From NCBI RefSeq assembly GCF_005503145.1, contig NZ_SCNV01000022.1, positions 1 through 64,000 of the forward strand: a stretch of 64,000 bases of DNA, in the 5' to 3' direction. Numbering within the stretch: the first letter of the stretch is position 1; every line of letters starts with the position of its first letter. Origin of the DNA: Burkholderia sp. 4M9327F10 (GTDB lineage Bacteria > Pseudomonadota > Gammaproteobacteria > Burkholderiales > Burkholderiaceae). The notes below the pieces were generated by a model. That model ran no database searches, was not told where the DNA came from, and saw nothing but the letters and a program-made list of their open reading frames with translations. This document shows, piece by piece, positions 17,101 through 24,090 of this stretch. Made by a program: the position numbers and the translations under genes.

Positions 17101-17164
17101 TCACGATGGCGCCGGCGTCGACGCAGTGCATGTAGCCCGCGTGCTGGCGATGGCGCTGAAGTAG
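14135..17164 (+). CDS. FAD-linked and Fe-S 2-hydroxyacid dehydrogenase (GlcD-GlcF fusion, YdiJ/D-LDH type)
   Basis: The 1009-residue protein fuses two modules. The N-terminal half is a PCMH-type FAD-binding domain (ARGAGTSQCGQTVGEALVVD, about 85-104) with an FAD-linked oxidase C-domain ending in NPDKIVRPPK. The C-terminal half has two cysteine clusters for Fe-S (CNNNGHCRKF...CP and CVSCKGCKRDCPTGVDM) and two CCG domains (CCGRTFLAAG, CCGMAGSFGYE). Relatives oxidise D-lactate, D-2-hydroxyglutarate or glycolate and pass electrons to the quinone pool or cytochromes. The operon's glyoxylate aminotransferase makes glycolate or a related 2-hydroxyacid attractive, but this is inference. It ends 6 bp from the convergent AraC gene. 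Confidence 0.9.
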   Translation: MTNAASPILVKPIHLVPSSARMATPLARRLRDALRGDVLFDAASRGRYATDASIYQITPIGVVVPRDQDDLRIALEVARSEKVPLLARGAGTSQCGQTVGEALVVDTSKWLNNVVAFDADARTVTVEPGVVLDHLNAWLKPHGLWFPVDVSTAAQCTIGGMAGNNSCGSRSIEYGNMVHNVEAIEAILADGSEARFGSLREAPQGARLQAIVEGVKRIAVRERDEIVARVPKVLRRVAGYNIDVFDCQNPRAYTDDGIANLAHLLVGSEGTLAFSRQLTLKLAPLPAHKTLGVVNFPTFWQAMDLTQHIVKLKPVAVELVDRTMIELAIGNPAFRPIIEKALVGRPEAILLVEFAGEDRDAQLASLKQLTELMADLGLPDSVVQMPDANEQKALWEVRKAGLNIMMSMKGDGKPVSFIEDCAVPLEHLAEYTSKLTEVFHRHGTEGTWYAHASVGTLHVRPILDMRRDGALKMRAIAEEAAALVQEYKGAYSGEHGDGLCRGEWVAWQYGPRLNQAFSEIKALFDPDNRFNPDKIVRPPKMDDARHFRFAPGYRERALETALDWSAWNVERDPLTGAETLPGTGKDLSGGLAKAVEMCNNNGHCRKFDAGTMCPSYRVTKDEQHVTRGRANTLRLAISGQLGEEGLASDDVKDTLDLCVSCKGCKRDCPTGVDMAKFKIEARAARVKRHGLSVRDRLVAFMPRYAPFASKVPGVMALAESVPVLSDWFKRAVGFAPQRTLPRFRKPFLASAVAAGSSAAVVSAQIKEVLLFVDTFNNNMEPENARAAQQVLEAAGYTVHFNTREGERPVCCGRTFLAAGLVDEAKQEARRMLDTFRPFVERGVPIVGLEPSCLLSLRDEFLHYGFGEEAQRLSKFAFLFEEFLVREQKAGRLALKLKPLPTANALVHGHCHQKAFDAFTPVQAVLKWIPELNVSTVESSCCGMAGSFGYEAEHYATSQAMAELSLLPAVRKIGADTVMVADGTSCRHQIHDGAGVDAVHVARVLAMALK

Positions 17165-17170
17165 CCGCTG

Positions 17171-18115
17171 TTACGCGGCCTGAATGGCTTGCCGGTACAG
17201 CATAGGCGCCACGCCCACTGCTTCGCGGAAGCGGTGGCTGAAGTGACTGGCGTTGGCGTAACCGCAGCGCGCCGCGACCTGCGTGAGCGGCAGCGCAGTG
17301 GTGCGCAATAGCACACGCGCCCGTTCGACCCGCTGCTGGGCAATCCACGCAGCCGGCGGCAAGCCGAACGAGGCGCGGAACATGCGCGCCAGGTGGTACT
17401 CCGATAGGTGGGCCACTTCGGCCAGATCGCCGAGCGTCAGCGGCTGGGTCAGATGTTCGTCAATGTAATCGCGCAGCCGCCGGCGCGTTGCCACCGAGAG
17501 TCCGCCCGTGAGCCTCGCGTCCGCGCGGCTCACACCCTGCGAGCGCAGCAGCAGGCTCAATATTTCGTGTGCCGTTTCGTTGGTCCGCAGCAGGCCGTCG
17601 GCATCGTCCCAGCTTTCGTCGGTCAGCGACTGGCATAGCGTGGCAATCCGCGCGTCCTCGAAATAGGTGCGGTCAGCCAGCGTGACTTCGCGCGGCTCGC
17701 GATCCAGTTCCCGCACGGCGCGCTGCGTGAAGTGCTCGGGCAGGAAGTACAGGTGCATGAAATGCATCTGGCCGCGTACCCACCAGCGCGATTCGTGGTC
17801 GCCTGGCAGGGCGCAAAGCCTTGTCGGCGCGCCGTACAGCCCCGGCATTTTCTGCCGCTCGGTGCGATAGCCGCCGTCGAGGTAGCACGACAGCGTGTGA
17901 TGCCCCGGATTGTCGTAGACGGTCTCGTCTTCCTTGGTCTCGCGGGTCCATTCGGCGACCGCCAACTGGTCGCCGAGCCACGCGAAGCGCTGCAGCTTGG
18001 CGTTGGCATCGCGCAGCGTGTGACACACCGACTGGAGGCCAAAGGGCGTCTCGGCAGGGTCCATCGCGGAGTCGGGCAGACAGGTGTTCACGGCGGAAAG
18101 AATGGCGGATTGCAT
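17171..18115 (-). CDS. AraC-family transcriptional regulator
   Basis: From ATG 18115 the protein has about 314 residues. A start at 18244 would add 43 residues that look unlike the family and would reach to 9 bp from the divergent transporter start, so 18115 is preferred. The N-terminal part is a cupin-like sensor (WTRETKEDETVYDNPGHHTL, quoted in part). The C-terminal 100 residues are the AraC double HTH (LTLGDLAEVAHLSEYHLARM and VAARCGYANASHFSHRFREA). It is divergent from the DMT transporter gene, which is its most likely target. The effector is unknown. Confidence 0.88.
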   Translation of the reverse strand: MQSAILSAVNTCLPDSAMDPAETPFGLQSVCHTLRDANAKLQRFAWLGDQLAVAEWTRETKEDETVYDNPGHHTLSCYLDGGYRTERQKMPGLYGAPTRLCALPGDHESRWWVRGQMHFMHLYFLPEHFTQRAVRELDREPREVTLADRTYFEDARIATLCQSLTDESWDDADGLLRTNETAHEILSLLLRSQGVSRADARLTGGLSVATRRRLRDYIDEHLTQPLTLGDLAEVAHLSEYHLARMFRASFGLPPAAWIAQQRVERARVLLRTTALPLTQVAARCGYANASHFSHRFREAVGVAPMLYRQAIQAA

Positions 18116-18252
18116 GGCTTGCAGTATAGAACGTACGCCGGGCTTGCCGCTGGCCACGGCAAACAAGTGCGCAATCCTGGACAAGTGCCGGGCGCCGGGC
18201 GGGAGCATAGTCGGGTAGACGAATCCCCCGAATTTCACCTGCAAGCCTTGCC

Positions 18253-19149
18253 ATGAATCTGTTCCTTTACGCCCTGACCGTCCTGATCTGGGGCACCACC
18301 TGGATCGCCATCAAATGGCAACTCGGCGTAGTGCCACCGCCGGTGTCGATTGCCTGGCGCTTCGGGTTCGCCGCGCTGATCCTGTTCGCGTTGCTGCGCA
18401 TCATGCGCCGGCCGCTCTGGCCGCCGCGCGCGGCCTGGCGGTATCTGGCGGCGCAGGGCCTGGCGCTCTTCTGCTGCAACTTTCTGTGCTTCTACTACGC
18501 CGAGCAGGTTGTGCCGAGCGGCCTGGTCGCGGTGATTTTCTCGATCGCGCCGCTGCTGAATTCGATCAATGGCCGCCTTTTCATGGGGCGGCCGCTGCAA
18601 CCCACGGTGATCGTGGGCGCGCTGCTAGGGCTCACCGGCATCCTGTGCCTGTTCGTGCCGCAAATGGCCGGACACCTCGGCGACCGTGCCGCGTGGCTGG
18701 GGATGGGCGTCGCGCTGCTCGGCACTCTGTGCTTTTCGACCGGCAGCCTGCTGTCGAGCCGGATGCAATCGATGGGCCTGCATCCACTGGTCACCAATAG
18801 CTGGGCCATGCTGATTGGCGCCAGCATTCTGACGGTGGGGAGCGCGCTGGCGGGCCTGCCGTTCGCCATCGAACCGGACGCACGATACATTGGCGCGCTC
18901 GCTTATCTGGCGGTGTTCGGCTCGGTGGTCGGGTTTACGGCCTACCTGATGCTGGTCGGACGCATGGGGCCGGAGCGTGCCGCTTACTGCACCGTGCTGT
19001 TTCCGATCGTGGCGCTGGCGGTCTCGACGGTGTTCGAGGGCTATCACTGGACCGTGTTGGCGGTCGTCGGTCTGGTGCTGGTGGTGGCAGGCAACCTGGT
19101 GGCGTTCGATCTGACGCGGCGCCTGTTCGTGCGGCGCGCGGCGACCTGA
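18253..19149 (+). CDS. EamA/DMT-superfamily transporter (RhaT/YedA-like)
   Basis: The 298-residue inner-membrane protein has ten hydrophobic helices arranged as two EamA repeats (about 5-135 and 150-285), starting LTVLIWGTTWIAIKW, a typical DMT N-terminus. Such carriers commonly export amino acids or other metabolites. An AraC regulator is divergent. The gene ends 14 bp from the convergent LysR gene, with no clear terminator between them. Confidence 0.9.
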   Translation: MNLFLYALTVLIWGTTWIAIKWQLGVVPPPVSIAWRFGFAALILFALLRIMRRPLWPPRAAWRYLAAQGLALFCCNFLCFYYAEQVVPSGLVAVIFSIAPLLNSINGRLFMGRPLQPTVIVGALLGLTGILCLFVPQMAGHLGDRAAWLGMGVALLGTLCFSTGSLLSSRMQSMGLHPLVTNSWAMLIGASILTVGSALAGLPFAIEPDARYIGALAYLAVFGSVVGFTAYLMLVGRMGPERAAYCTVLFPIVALAVSTVFEGYHWTVLAVVGLVLVVAGNLVAFDLTRRLFVRRAAT

Positions 19150-19163
19150 GCACCCTTAAGCGT

Positions 19164-20081
19164 TCAATCCGCCGCCGCCCATTGCGGCCACCGTCCCAAC
19201 TCGGCGAACAGTTCGAGCATGGTGGCCCGCACCTTCTGCACGGCGTTGCTGAGCAAGGCCGTGTCATGCCAGCACAGCGACAGCGTGCGCGAGAACAAGC
19301 GGTGATCGACCTTGGCGAGCTTCAGTTTGTGTTCGTCCAGTTCGACGTGCGCGGCGCTCCACGGCAGGATCGTCACGCCTAGCTTCGCCATCACGGCCGC
19401 GAACAGTAGCGAGGTGGAGCTCGCCTCGAACAGGATCTCGCATGGAAGGCCGGCTTCCCGCAGCGCCCAGTCGACCCGGCTGCGAATCGTGTTCGGTGCG
19501 CTCGGCAGGATGAGCGGCATGCGCGCCAGTTCGGCAAGCGTGACCGGTTCCGCCGGCATGGGAAATTCCGGCCATGCGATCAGATACAGCGCTTCGCTGA
19601 GAAGCCGCTGCGCGACCACACCGCGCGTCTCGACGGCATCCACGACCACCGCCAGTTCCACCCGTCCGCCGCCGATCAGTCCGCCGAGATCGGCGCTCGG
19701 CGCTTCGATCAATTCCAGCGCGATGCCCGGATAGCGGTCGCGGACGGTCCGCGCGAGCGGAATCGCCAGCACGCGCGCTGTACTCGACGGCATGCCCACC
19801 GACACCTTGCCTTGCGGCAGCTCGGCATCCTGACGCAACAGATCGCGCGTGCCGTCGGCTTGCCGCAGCAGTTCGAGCGCGTGACGGTACAGCGTCTGCC
19901 CCGCGGCGGTGGGCGCAACGCCATGCACGCTGCGCTCGAGCAGTTGCATTCCCAGATCGGTTTCGAGATTGCGCATCTGCTGGCTGATTGCCGGCTGCGC
20001 GATATGCAGCGCTTCGCTCGCCCGGGTGACGTTGCCGCATTCCACCACCTTGACGAAATACCGCAGTTGCCGCAGGTCCAT
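19164..20081 (-). CDS. LysR-family transcriptional regulator
   Basis: The 305-residue protein has the LysR N-terminal winged HTH (MDLRQLRYFVKVVECGNVTR, AQPAISQQMRNLE) and a periplasmic-binding-like effector domain (about 90-295). The HTH region resembles the Nac/CbbR-like branch. It is divergent, across 178 bp, from the MFS-CoA transferase-decarboxylase operon, the standard LysR arrangement, so it probably activates that operon in response to the acid or its CoA ester. An AT-rich stretch at 20125-20150 and a TATACT at about 20167-20172 are candidate binding and promoter elements. Confidence 0.9.
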   Translation of the reverse strand: MDLRQLRYFVKVVECGNVTRASEALHIAQPAISQQMRNLETDLGMQLLERSVHGVAPTAAGQTLYRHALELLRQADGTRDLLRQDAELPQGKVSVGMPSSTARVLAIPLARTVRDRYPGIALELIEAPSADLGGLIGGGRVELAVVVDAVETRGVVAQRLLSEALYLIAWPEFPMPAEPVTLAELARMPLILPSAPNTIRSRVDWALREAGLPCEILFEASSTSLLFAAVMAKLGVTILPWSAAHVELDEHKLKLAKVDHRLFSRTLSLCWHDTALLSNAVQKVRATMLELFAELGRWPQWAAAD

Positions 20082-20259
20082 CCGTGTCTCCTCGCTTCAC
20101 CGATCCCATAAGTAAATCCGATCGAGTTAGAGAAATATCATATTTTTCGGCGATTGAGCGCGTTCTTATACTGGGTTCACAAAAAACCGGAGCGTGCCCA
20201 GGCTGATCCGCCTCGCGCCGCTTCAGAACGGCTGGCGTCGACCGGCCAAGGAGACACGG

Positions 20260-21588
20260 ATGTCCAAAGCGATCGCTGCATCGGCGCAGGGGATCAAGCC
20301 CCGGCGCACACCCCTCACCCGCGAGCAGATCGGCGGCTTCTGGGCGGTCTACTCGGGTTGGGTGCTCGACGGCGTGGACTCGGTGATCTACGCGCTGGTG
20401 CTGATTCCCGCGCTCACCGAGTTGCTGCCCGCCTCGGGCATTGCCGCGACGCCGGGCAACCTCGGCATGTACGGCTCCATTCTGTTTGCGCTGTTTCTGA
20501 TCGGCTGGGGGCTGTCGTTCATCTGGGGGCCACTCGCCGACCGCTTTGGCCGGGTCAAGACGCTGGCCGCGAGCATCCTGATTTATTCGGTGTTCACCGG
20601 CGCCGCCGCGTTTGCACACAACGTCTGGGAGCTGGCGGCGTTCCGCCTGATCGCGGGGATTGGCGTCGGTGGGGAATGGGCGCTGGCCGGCACCTACGTG
20701 GCCGAGAGCTGGCCCGAGGATCGCCGCAAGATGGGCGCGGGTTATCTGCAGACCGGGTACTACCTCGGCTTTTTTCTCGCTGCGCTTCTGAACTATACGG
20801 TCGGCGCGACTTATGGCTGGCGCGCGATGTTCCTGTGCGGCCTGGCGCCGGCACTGCTGGCAATCTTCACCGTGATGAAGGTGAAGGAGCCGGGCCAGTG
20901 GCGCAAGTCCTCGCACGGCCTCGACGCGGCGAACGCGCCTGCGGTTGCGCCGCGCCGCCCGCTGCTGGAGATCTTCGCGCCGGCTTATCGGCGCCGCACC
21001 CTGACGAGCGCGAGTCTGGTCGGTGTCGCGATCATCGGCTTGTGGGCCGGGTCGGTCTACGAAGCGAGTGCGGTGGTGACGTTGGCGGCGCGTGCCGGCA
21101 TCGATCGCATCGGCAGCGTGCATCTGGCGTCCATCGGCGCGGCGGCGCTGTCGTTCGCCACGATTCTCGGCTGTCTCGCCGCGCCGTGGCTGGCCGAACG
21201 GCTCGGCCGTCGCGGGGCGCTTGGCGTGTACTTCGCCGGCATGGCGGTGTCGATCGTGTTCGCCTTTGGCTGGGTGTTCTATCTGCCGAACGGGCTCAAC
21301 CTGTTCATGGTGTCGCTGCTGTTCCTCGGCTTCTTCGGCGGCAATTTCGCGATCTTCTCGTTGTGGCTGCCCGAGCAATATCCGACCCGGATGCGCGCCA
21401 CGGCGTTTGCCTTCAACGCCTCGATCGGCCGCCTGATGGGCGCGGGCGTCAACTTCCTGCTGGCGGCTGCGATTCATTGGCAAGGCTCGCTGGGCTTGCC
21501 GGTCGCGTGGACCGCCGCGGCCTTTGTGGTGGGTTTGCTGATTTTGCCGTTTGCCGTTGAAACCCGTTATCAGACGTTGCCGGAATAG
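20260..21588 (+). CDS. MFS transporter, organic-acid type
   Basis: From ATG 20260 (AAGGAG at 20248-20253) the protein has 442 residues and the 12-helix MFS fold. The N-terminal LDGVDSVIYALVLIPAL and loop motifs GPLADRFGRVK and WLAERLGRRG fit the sialate/aromatic-acid/metabolite:H+ symporter branch. It is the first gene of a three-gene operon with a CaiB-type CoA transferase and a methylmalonyl-CoA decarboxylase homologue, and a LysR gene is divergent. The likely cargo is the short-chain (di)carboxylate that the next two enzymes activate and decarboxylate. Confidence 0.88.
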   Translation: MSKAIAASAQGIKPRRTPLTREQIGGFWAVYSGWVLDGVDSVIYALVLIPALTELLPASGIAATPGNLGMYGSILFALFLIGWGLSFIWGPLADRFGRVKTLAASILIYSVFTGAAAFAHNVWELAAFRLIAGIGVGGEWALAGTYVAESWPEDRRKMGAGYLQTGYYLGFFLAALLNYTVGATYGWRAMFLCGLAPALLAIFTVMKVKEPGQWRKSSHGLDAANAPAVAPRRPLLEIFAPAYRRRTLTSASLVGVAIIGLWAGSVYEASAVVTLAARAGIDRIGSVHLASIGAAALSFATILGCLAAPWLAERLGRRGALGVYFAGMAVSIVFAFGWVFYLPNGLNLFMVSLLFLGFFGGNFAIFSLWLPEQYPTRMRATAFAFNASIGRLMGAGVNFLLAAAIHWQGSLGLPVAWTAAAFVVGLLILPFAVETRYQTLPE

Positions 21589-21654
21589 CGCGGCGGCCCG
21601 CACCTGCGCGGCCCCGCTCGGGCCCCACCCGTCATCAATCCGCTGGAGAACTGG

Positions 21655-22926
21655 ATGCAAGCGTTACAAGGAATCACGGTTGTCGAACTGAGCCGCGCGT
21701 TATCAGGGCCGTTCTGCTCGATGGTGCTGGCCGATCTCGGTGCGGATGTGGTCAAGGTCGAACCGGGTCCGGGCGGCGATATGAGCCGCACCTGGGGGCC
21801 TTTCGACCGCGGCGTGAGCACCTACTATCTGTCCTGCAACCGCAACAAGCGCGGCATATGCATCGACTTTAGAAATCCGCAGGGGCTGGCCGCGATTCAT
21901 CGGCTGGTCGACGGCGCGGACGTGGTGATCGAGAACTTCAAACCCGGCACGATGGACAGCATGGGACTCGGCTATGACGTGCTCAGCGCGCGCAATCCGC
22001 GCCTCGTGATGGGCAGCATCAACGCGTTCGGCGCCGACGGTCCGATGAGCGGCTGGCCCGGCTTCGATCAGATTGCCCAAGGTTATTCGGGGCTAATGAG
22101 CCTGACCGGTTTTGCCGAAGGTGACCCTACGCGCACCGGCACCGCAATCGGCGATCTAAGTTCGGGCATGTGGCTCGCCATGGCGATTCTCGCCGCACTG
22201 CTGGAGCGTGAGCGGACCGGACGCGGCCAGCATGTGAGCACTTCGTTGCTGGCGAGTCTGGTGGGGCTTCTGAGCGTGCACGGTCAGCGCTACCTGAGCC
22301 TGGGCGACATTCCACGCCGCACGGGCAATGCGCATTCGGTGATCGCGCCATACGGTGTGTTCGAAACCGCCGATGGCCCGCTCAATCTGGCTCCCATCAC
22401 CTCCGATATGTGGCTGCGCCTGTGTCAGTTGCTCGATCTCCCCGCACTGCCCGACGATCCGCGTTTTGCCACCAACGAGGCGCGCGTGGCGCACCGCGAG
22501 GAACTGAAGGCTGCGCTCGAAGCGCGCCTGAAGACGCGCAGCAAACGCGAGTGGACCGAACTGTTTGTTGGCGCGGGATTGCCGGCCGGCCCGATCCACA
22601 CGCTCGACGAGGTGTTCGACGATCCGCAGGTACAGCACTGCCAACTGGTCGAGACGCTTGCGCATCCGACGCTCGGTGCACTGCGTCAGGTGGTGACGCC
22701 GGTGTCCGGTTCCGACGCGGCGGCGGGCGGCGCTGCGCCGCACGTTAGCCGGCATGCGCCGCCGGGGCTGGGCGAACATACCGTCGAGGTATTGCGCGAG
22801 GCGGGCTTCGATGCGGCGTCTATCGAGGCCTTGCTTGCCGCAAAGGCCGTGCATCAGCAAGAGCTGCCGGGCGTCTACAATTCGCAGACAAAGGTCCTGG
22901 AACCCGCTGCGGGAGTAACGCAATGA
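21655..22926 (+). CDS. family III CoA transferase (CaiB/BaiF)
   Basis: The 423-residue protein shows the family III CoA-transferase pattern: VVELSRALSGPFCSMVLADLG (quoted in part) at 9-29, DVVKVEPGPGGDMSR, NRNKRGICIDF, VIENFKPGTM and the nucleophile Asp at about 167 (GTAIGDLSSG). It moves CoA from a donor such as succinyl-CoA or acetyl-CoA onto an acid through an aspartyl-CoA anhydride. The stop overlaps the ATG of the next gene (ATGA), so it is translationally coupled to the decarboxylase and probably makes its substrate. Confidence 0.92.
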   Translation: MQALQGITVVELSRALSGPFCSMVLADLGADVVKVEPGPGGDMSRTWGPFDRGVSTYYLSCNRNKRGICIDFRNPQGLAAIHRLVDGADVVIENFKPGTMDSMGLGYDVLSARNPRLVMGSINAFGADGPMSGWPGFDQIAQGYSGLMSLTGFAEGDPTRTGTAIGDLSSGMWLAMAILAALLERERTGRGQHVSTSLLASLVGLLSVHGQRYLSLGDIPRRTGNAHSVIAPYGVFETADGPLNLAPITSDMWLRLCQLLDLPALPDDPRFATNEARVAHREELKAALEARLKTRSKREWTELFVGAGLPAGPIHTLDEVFDDPQVQHCQLVETLAHPTLGALRQVVTPVSGSDAAAGGAAPHVSRHAPPGLGEHTVEVLREAGFDAASIEALLAAKAVHQQELPGVYNSQTKVLEPAAGVTQ

Positions 22927-23723
22927 ACAGCACGCAAACATCGCCGGCCACGGTGACGGTTGATATTGTCGATGAACGGATCGCTCAGGTAACGTTTAGC
23001 AATCCTGCGCGAAGAAATGCCCTCAGCGCGGATTTGCTCCATGCACTCGATGCACGCCTCGCTGAGCTGGCGGCCCAACGCATTGCGGTCGTGATACTGG
23101 GCAGCGGTGTCGGGCAGGACGTCTGGAGCGCGGGCCACGACATCGCCGAACTGGAGCACGACCGCGACCCGATCGCATACGGCAAGCCGCTTGAACGGGC
23201 GTTGCGCCGTGTGCGGGCGTTCCCGGGCGTGGTGATCGCGATGGTGTCCGGCTCAGCCTGGGGCGGTGCGGTCGATCTGGCAATGAGCTGCGATCTCGTG
23301 GTTGCAGACGGCAGTGCGCGCTTCGCGATGACGCCGGCGAACCTCGGCTTGCCTTATACGACGAGCGGCCTGCTGCGCTTCTTCCACAACCTGCCTATCC
23401 ATGTGCTGAAGGAAATGTTCTTCTGTGCGCAACCGTTGGACGCGCAGCGCGCCGAACGCTTCGGCGTGGTTAACCGTCTGGTGGAGAGCGATAAGCTCGA
23501 AGCCACCGCGCTCGAACTGGCGCGCGGGATTGCCGTTAAAGCCCCGTTGGCGATTCAGGCGGTGAAAGAGCAGTTGCGCATTCTCGAAGACCTGCAACCG
23601 GTGCCGGTTCAGGCGATGGAGCAGATTGCGGAACTGCGTCGGCAGGCGTGCGAAGGCAGCGACTTCAGCGAAGGGCTGGCCGCGTTTGCGGCACGGCGGC
23701 CGGCGGTGTTCAGCGGCAATTGA
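22923..23723 (+). CDS. scpB: crotonase-family methylmalonyl-CoA decarboxylase (ScpB-like)
   Basis: The 266-residue protein is in the enoyl-CoA hydratase/isomerase family and matches E. coli ScpB closely in its marker segments: VWSAGHDI, GSAWGGAVDLAMSCDLVVAD (quoted in part), SARFAMTPANLGLPY and HVLKEMFF, then KAPLAIQAVKEQLRIL. ScpB decarboxylates (methyl)malonyl-CoA to propionyl- or acetyl-CoA. Here no Sbm mutase or argK gene is adjacent. Instead it is coupled to a CaiB-type transferase and an MFS importer, which suggests direct catabolism of an imported malonate-type acid. The assignment is by recalled similarity. Confidence 0.82.
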   Translation: MNSTQTSPATVTVDIVDERIAQVTFSNPARRNALSADLLHALDARLAELAAQRIAVVILGSGVGQDVWSAGHDIAELEHDRDPIAYGKPLERALRRVRAFPGVVIAMVSGSAWGGAVDLAMSCDLVVADGSARFAMTPANLGLPYTTSGLLRFFHNLPIHVLKEMFFCAQPLDAQRAERFGVVNRLVESDKLEATALELARGIAVKAPLAIQAVKEQLRILEDLQPVPVQAMEQIAELRRQACEGSDFSEGLAAFAARRPAVFSGN

Positions 23724-23767
23724 GCGAGACAGTGTGCCTTGCTGCATCGTCTCACACGTCAGCAGCG

Positions 23768-23801
23768 GTGAGGGTCGGCGAGGCGCCATTCGCACCCTCA
23801 C
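23768..23801 (+). terminator. hairpin after the decarboxylase gene, possible terminator
   Basis: GTGAGGGT at 23768-23775 pairs with ACCCTCAC at 23794-23801 around an 18-nt loop, 45 bp after the decarboxylase stop. There is no clear T-run directly after it, so termination is uncertain. Confidence 0.4.
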
Positions 23802-23809
23802 GCCGTTAT

Positions 23810-23827
23810 GGTGAGTCTTTTCGGGAG
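23810..23827 (+). repeat. intergenic 18-bp repeat, copy G
   Basis: GGTGAGTCTTTTCGGGAG matches the consensus at all defined bases. It is preceded by TAT. Confidence 0.78.
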
Positions 23828-23862
23828 TCGATCAAGCTGGAACAGCATGGCTGATCACCAAA

Positions 23863-23880
23863 GGTGAGAATTTTCGGGAG
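23863..23880 (+). repeat. intergenic 18-bp repeat, copy H
   Basis: GGTGAGAATTTTCGGGAG matches the consensus at all defined bases and is preceded by AAA. It lies 53 bp from copy G in the same orientation. The rest of the 23724-24090 gap is AT-richer and should carry the promoter of the NHL-repeat gene; no other gene is seen. Confidence 0.78.
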
Positions 23881-24090
23881 CAAATTCGGGGAACGCCTTT
23901 ACCAATGCAAACGGCATTAGTCAATTTAGTCATGCCGTAAAGAGAATTTTTGTCGATTAATTTTCTGCAAAAGTATGCGAGGATAAATCGCCGTGGCCGA
24001 ATGGATGCGCGATATCGGATTATCCGCATGATGCCCGGCGTATGCGTGGCGCTTCATCCGTGGCGCCGCGCTTCTCGCAAGGAAATGATC

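Noticed and set aside
19264..21660. 798-codon minus-strand frame spanning the LysR and MFS genes
   Set aside because: It overlaps two well-supported genes out of frame and is His/Arg/Gln-rich, like other shadow frames here.
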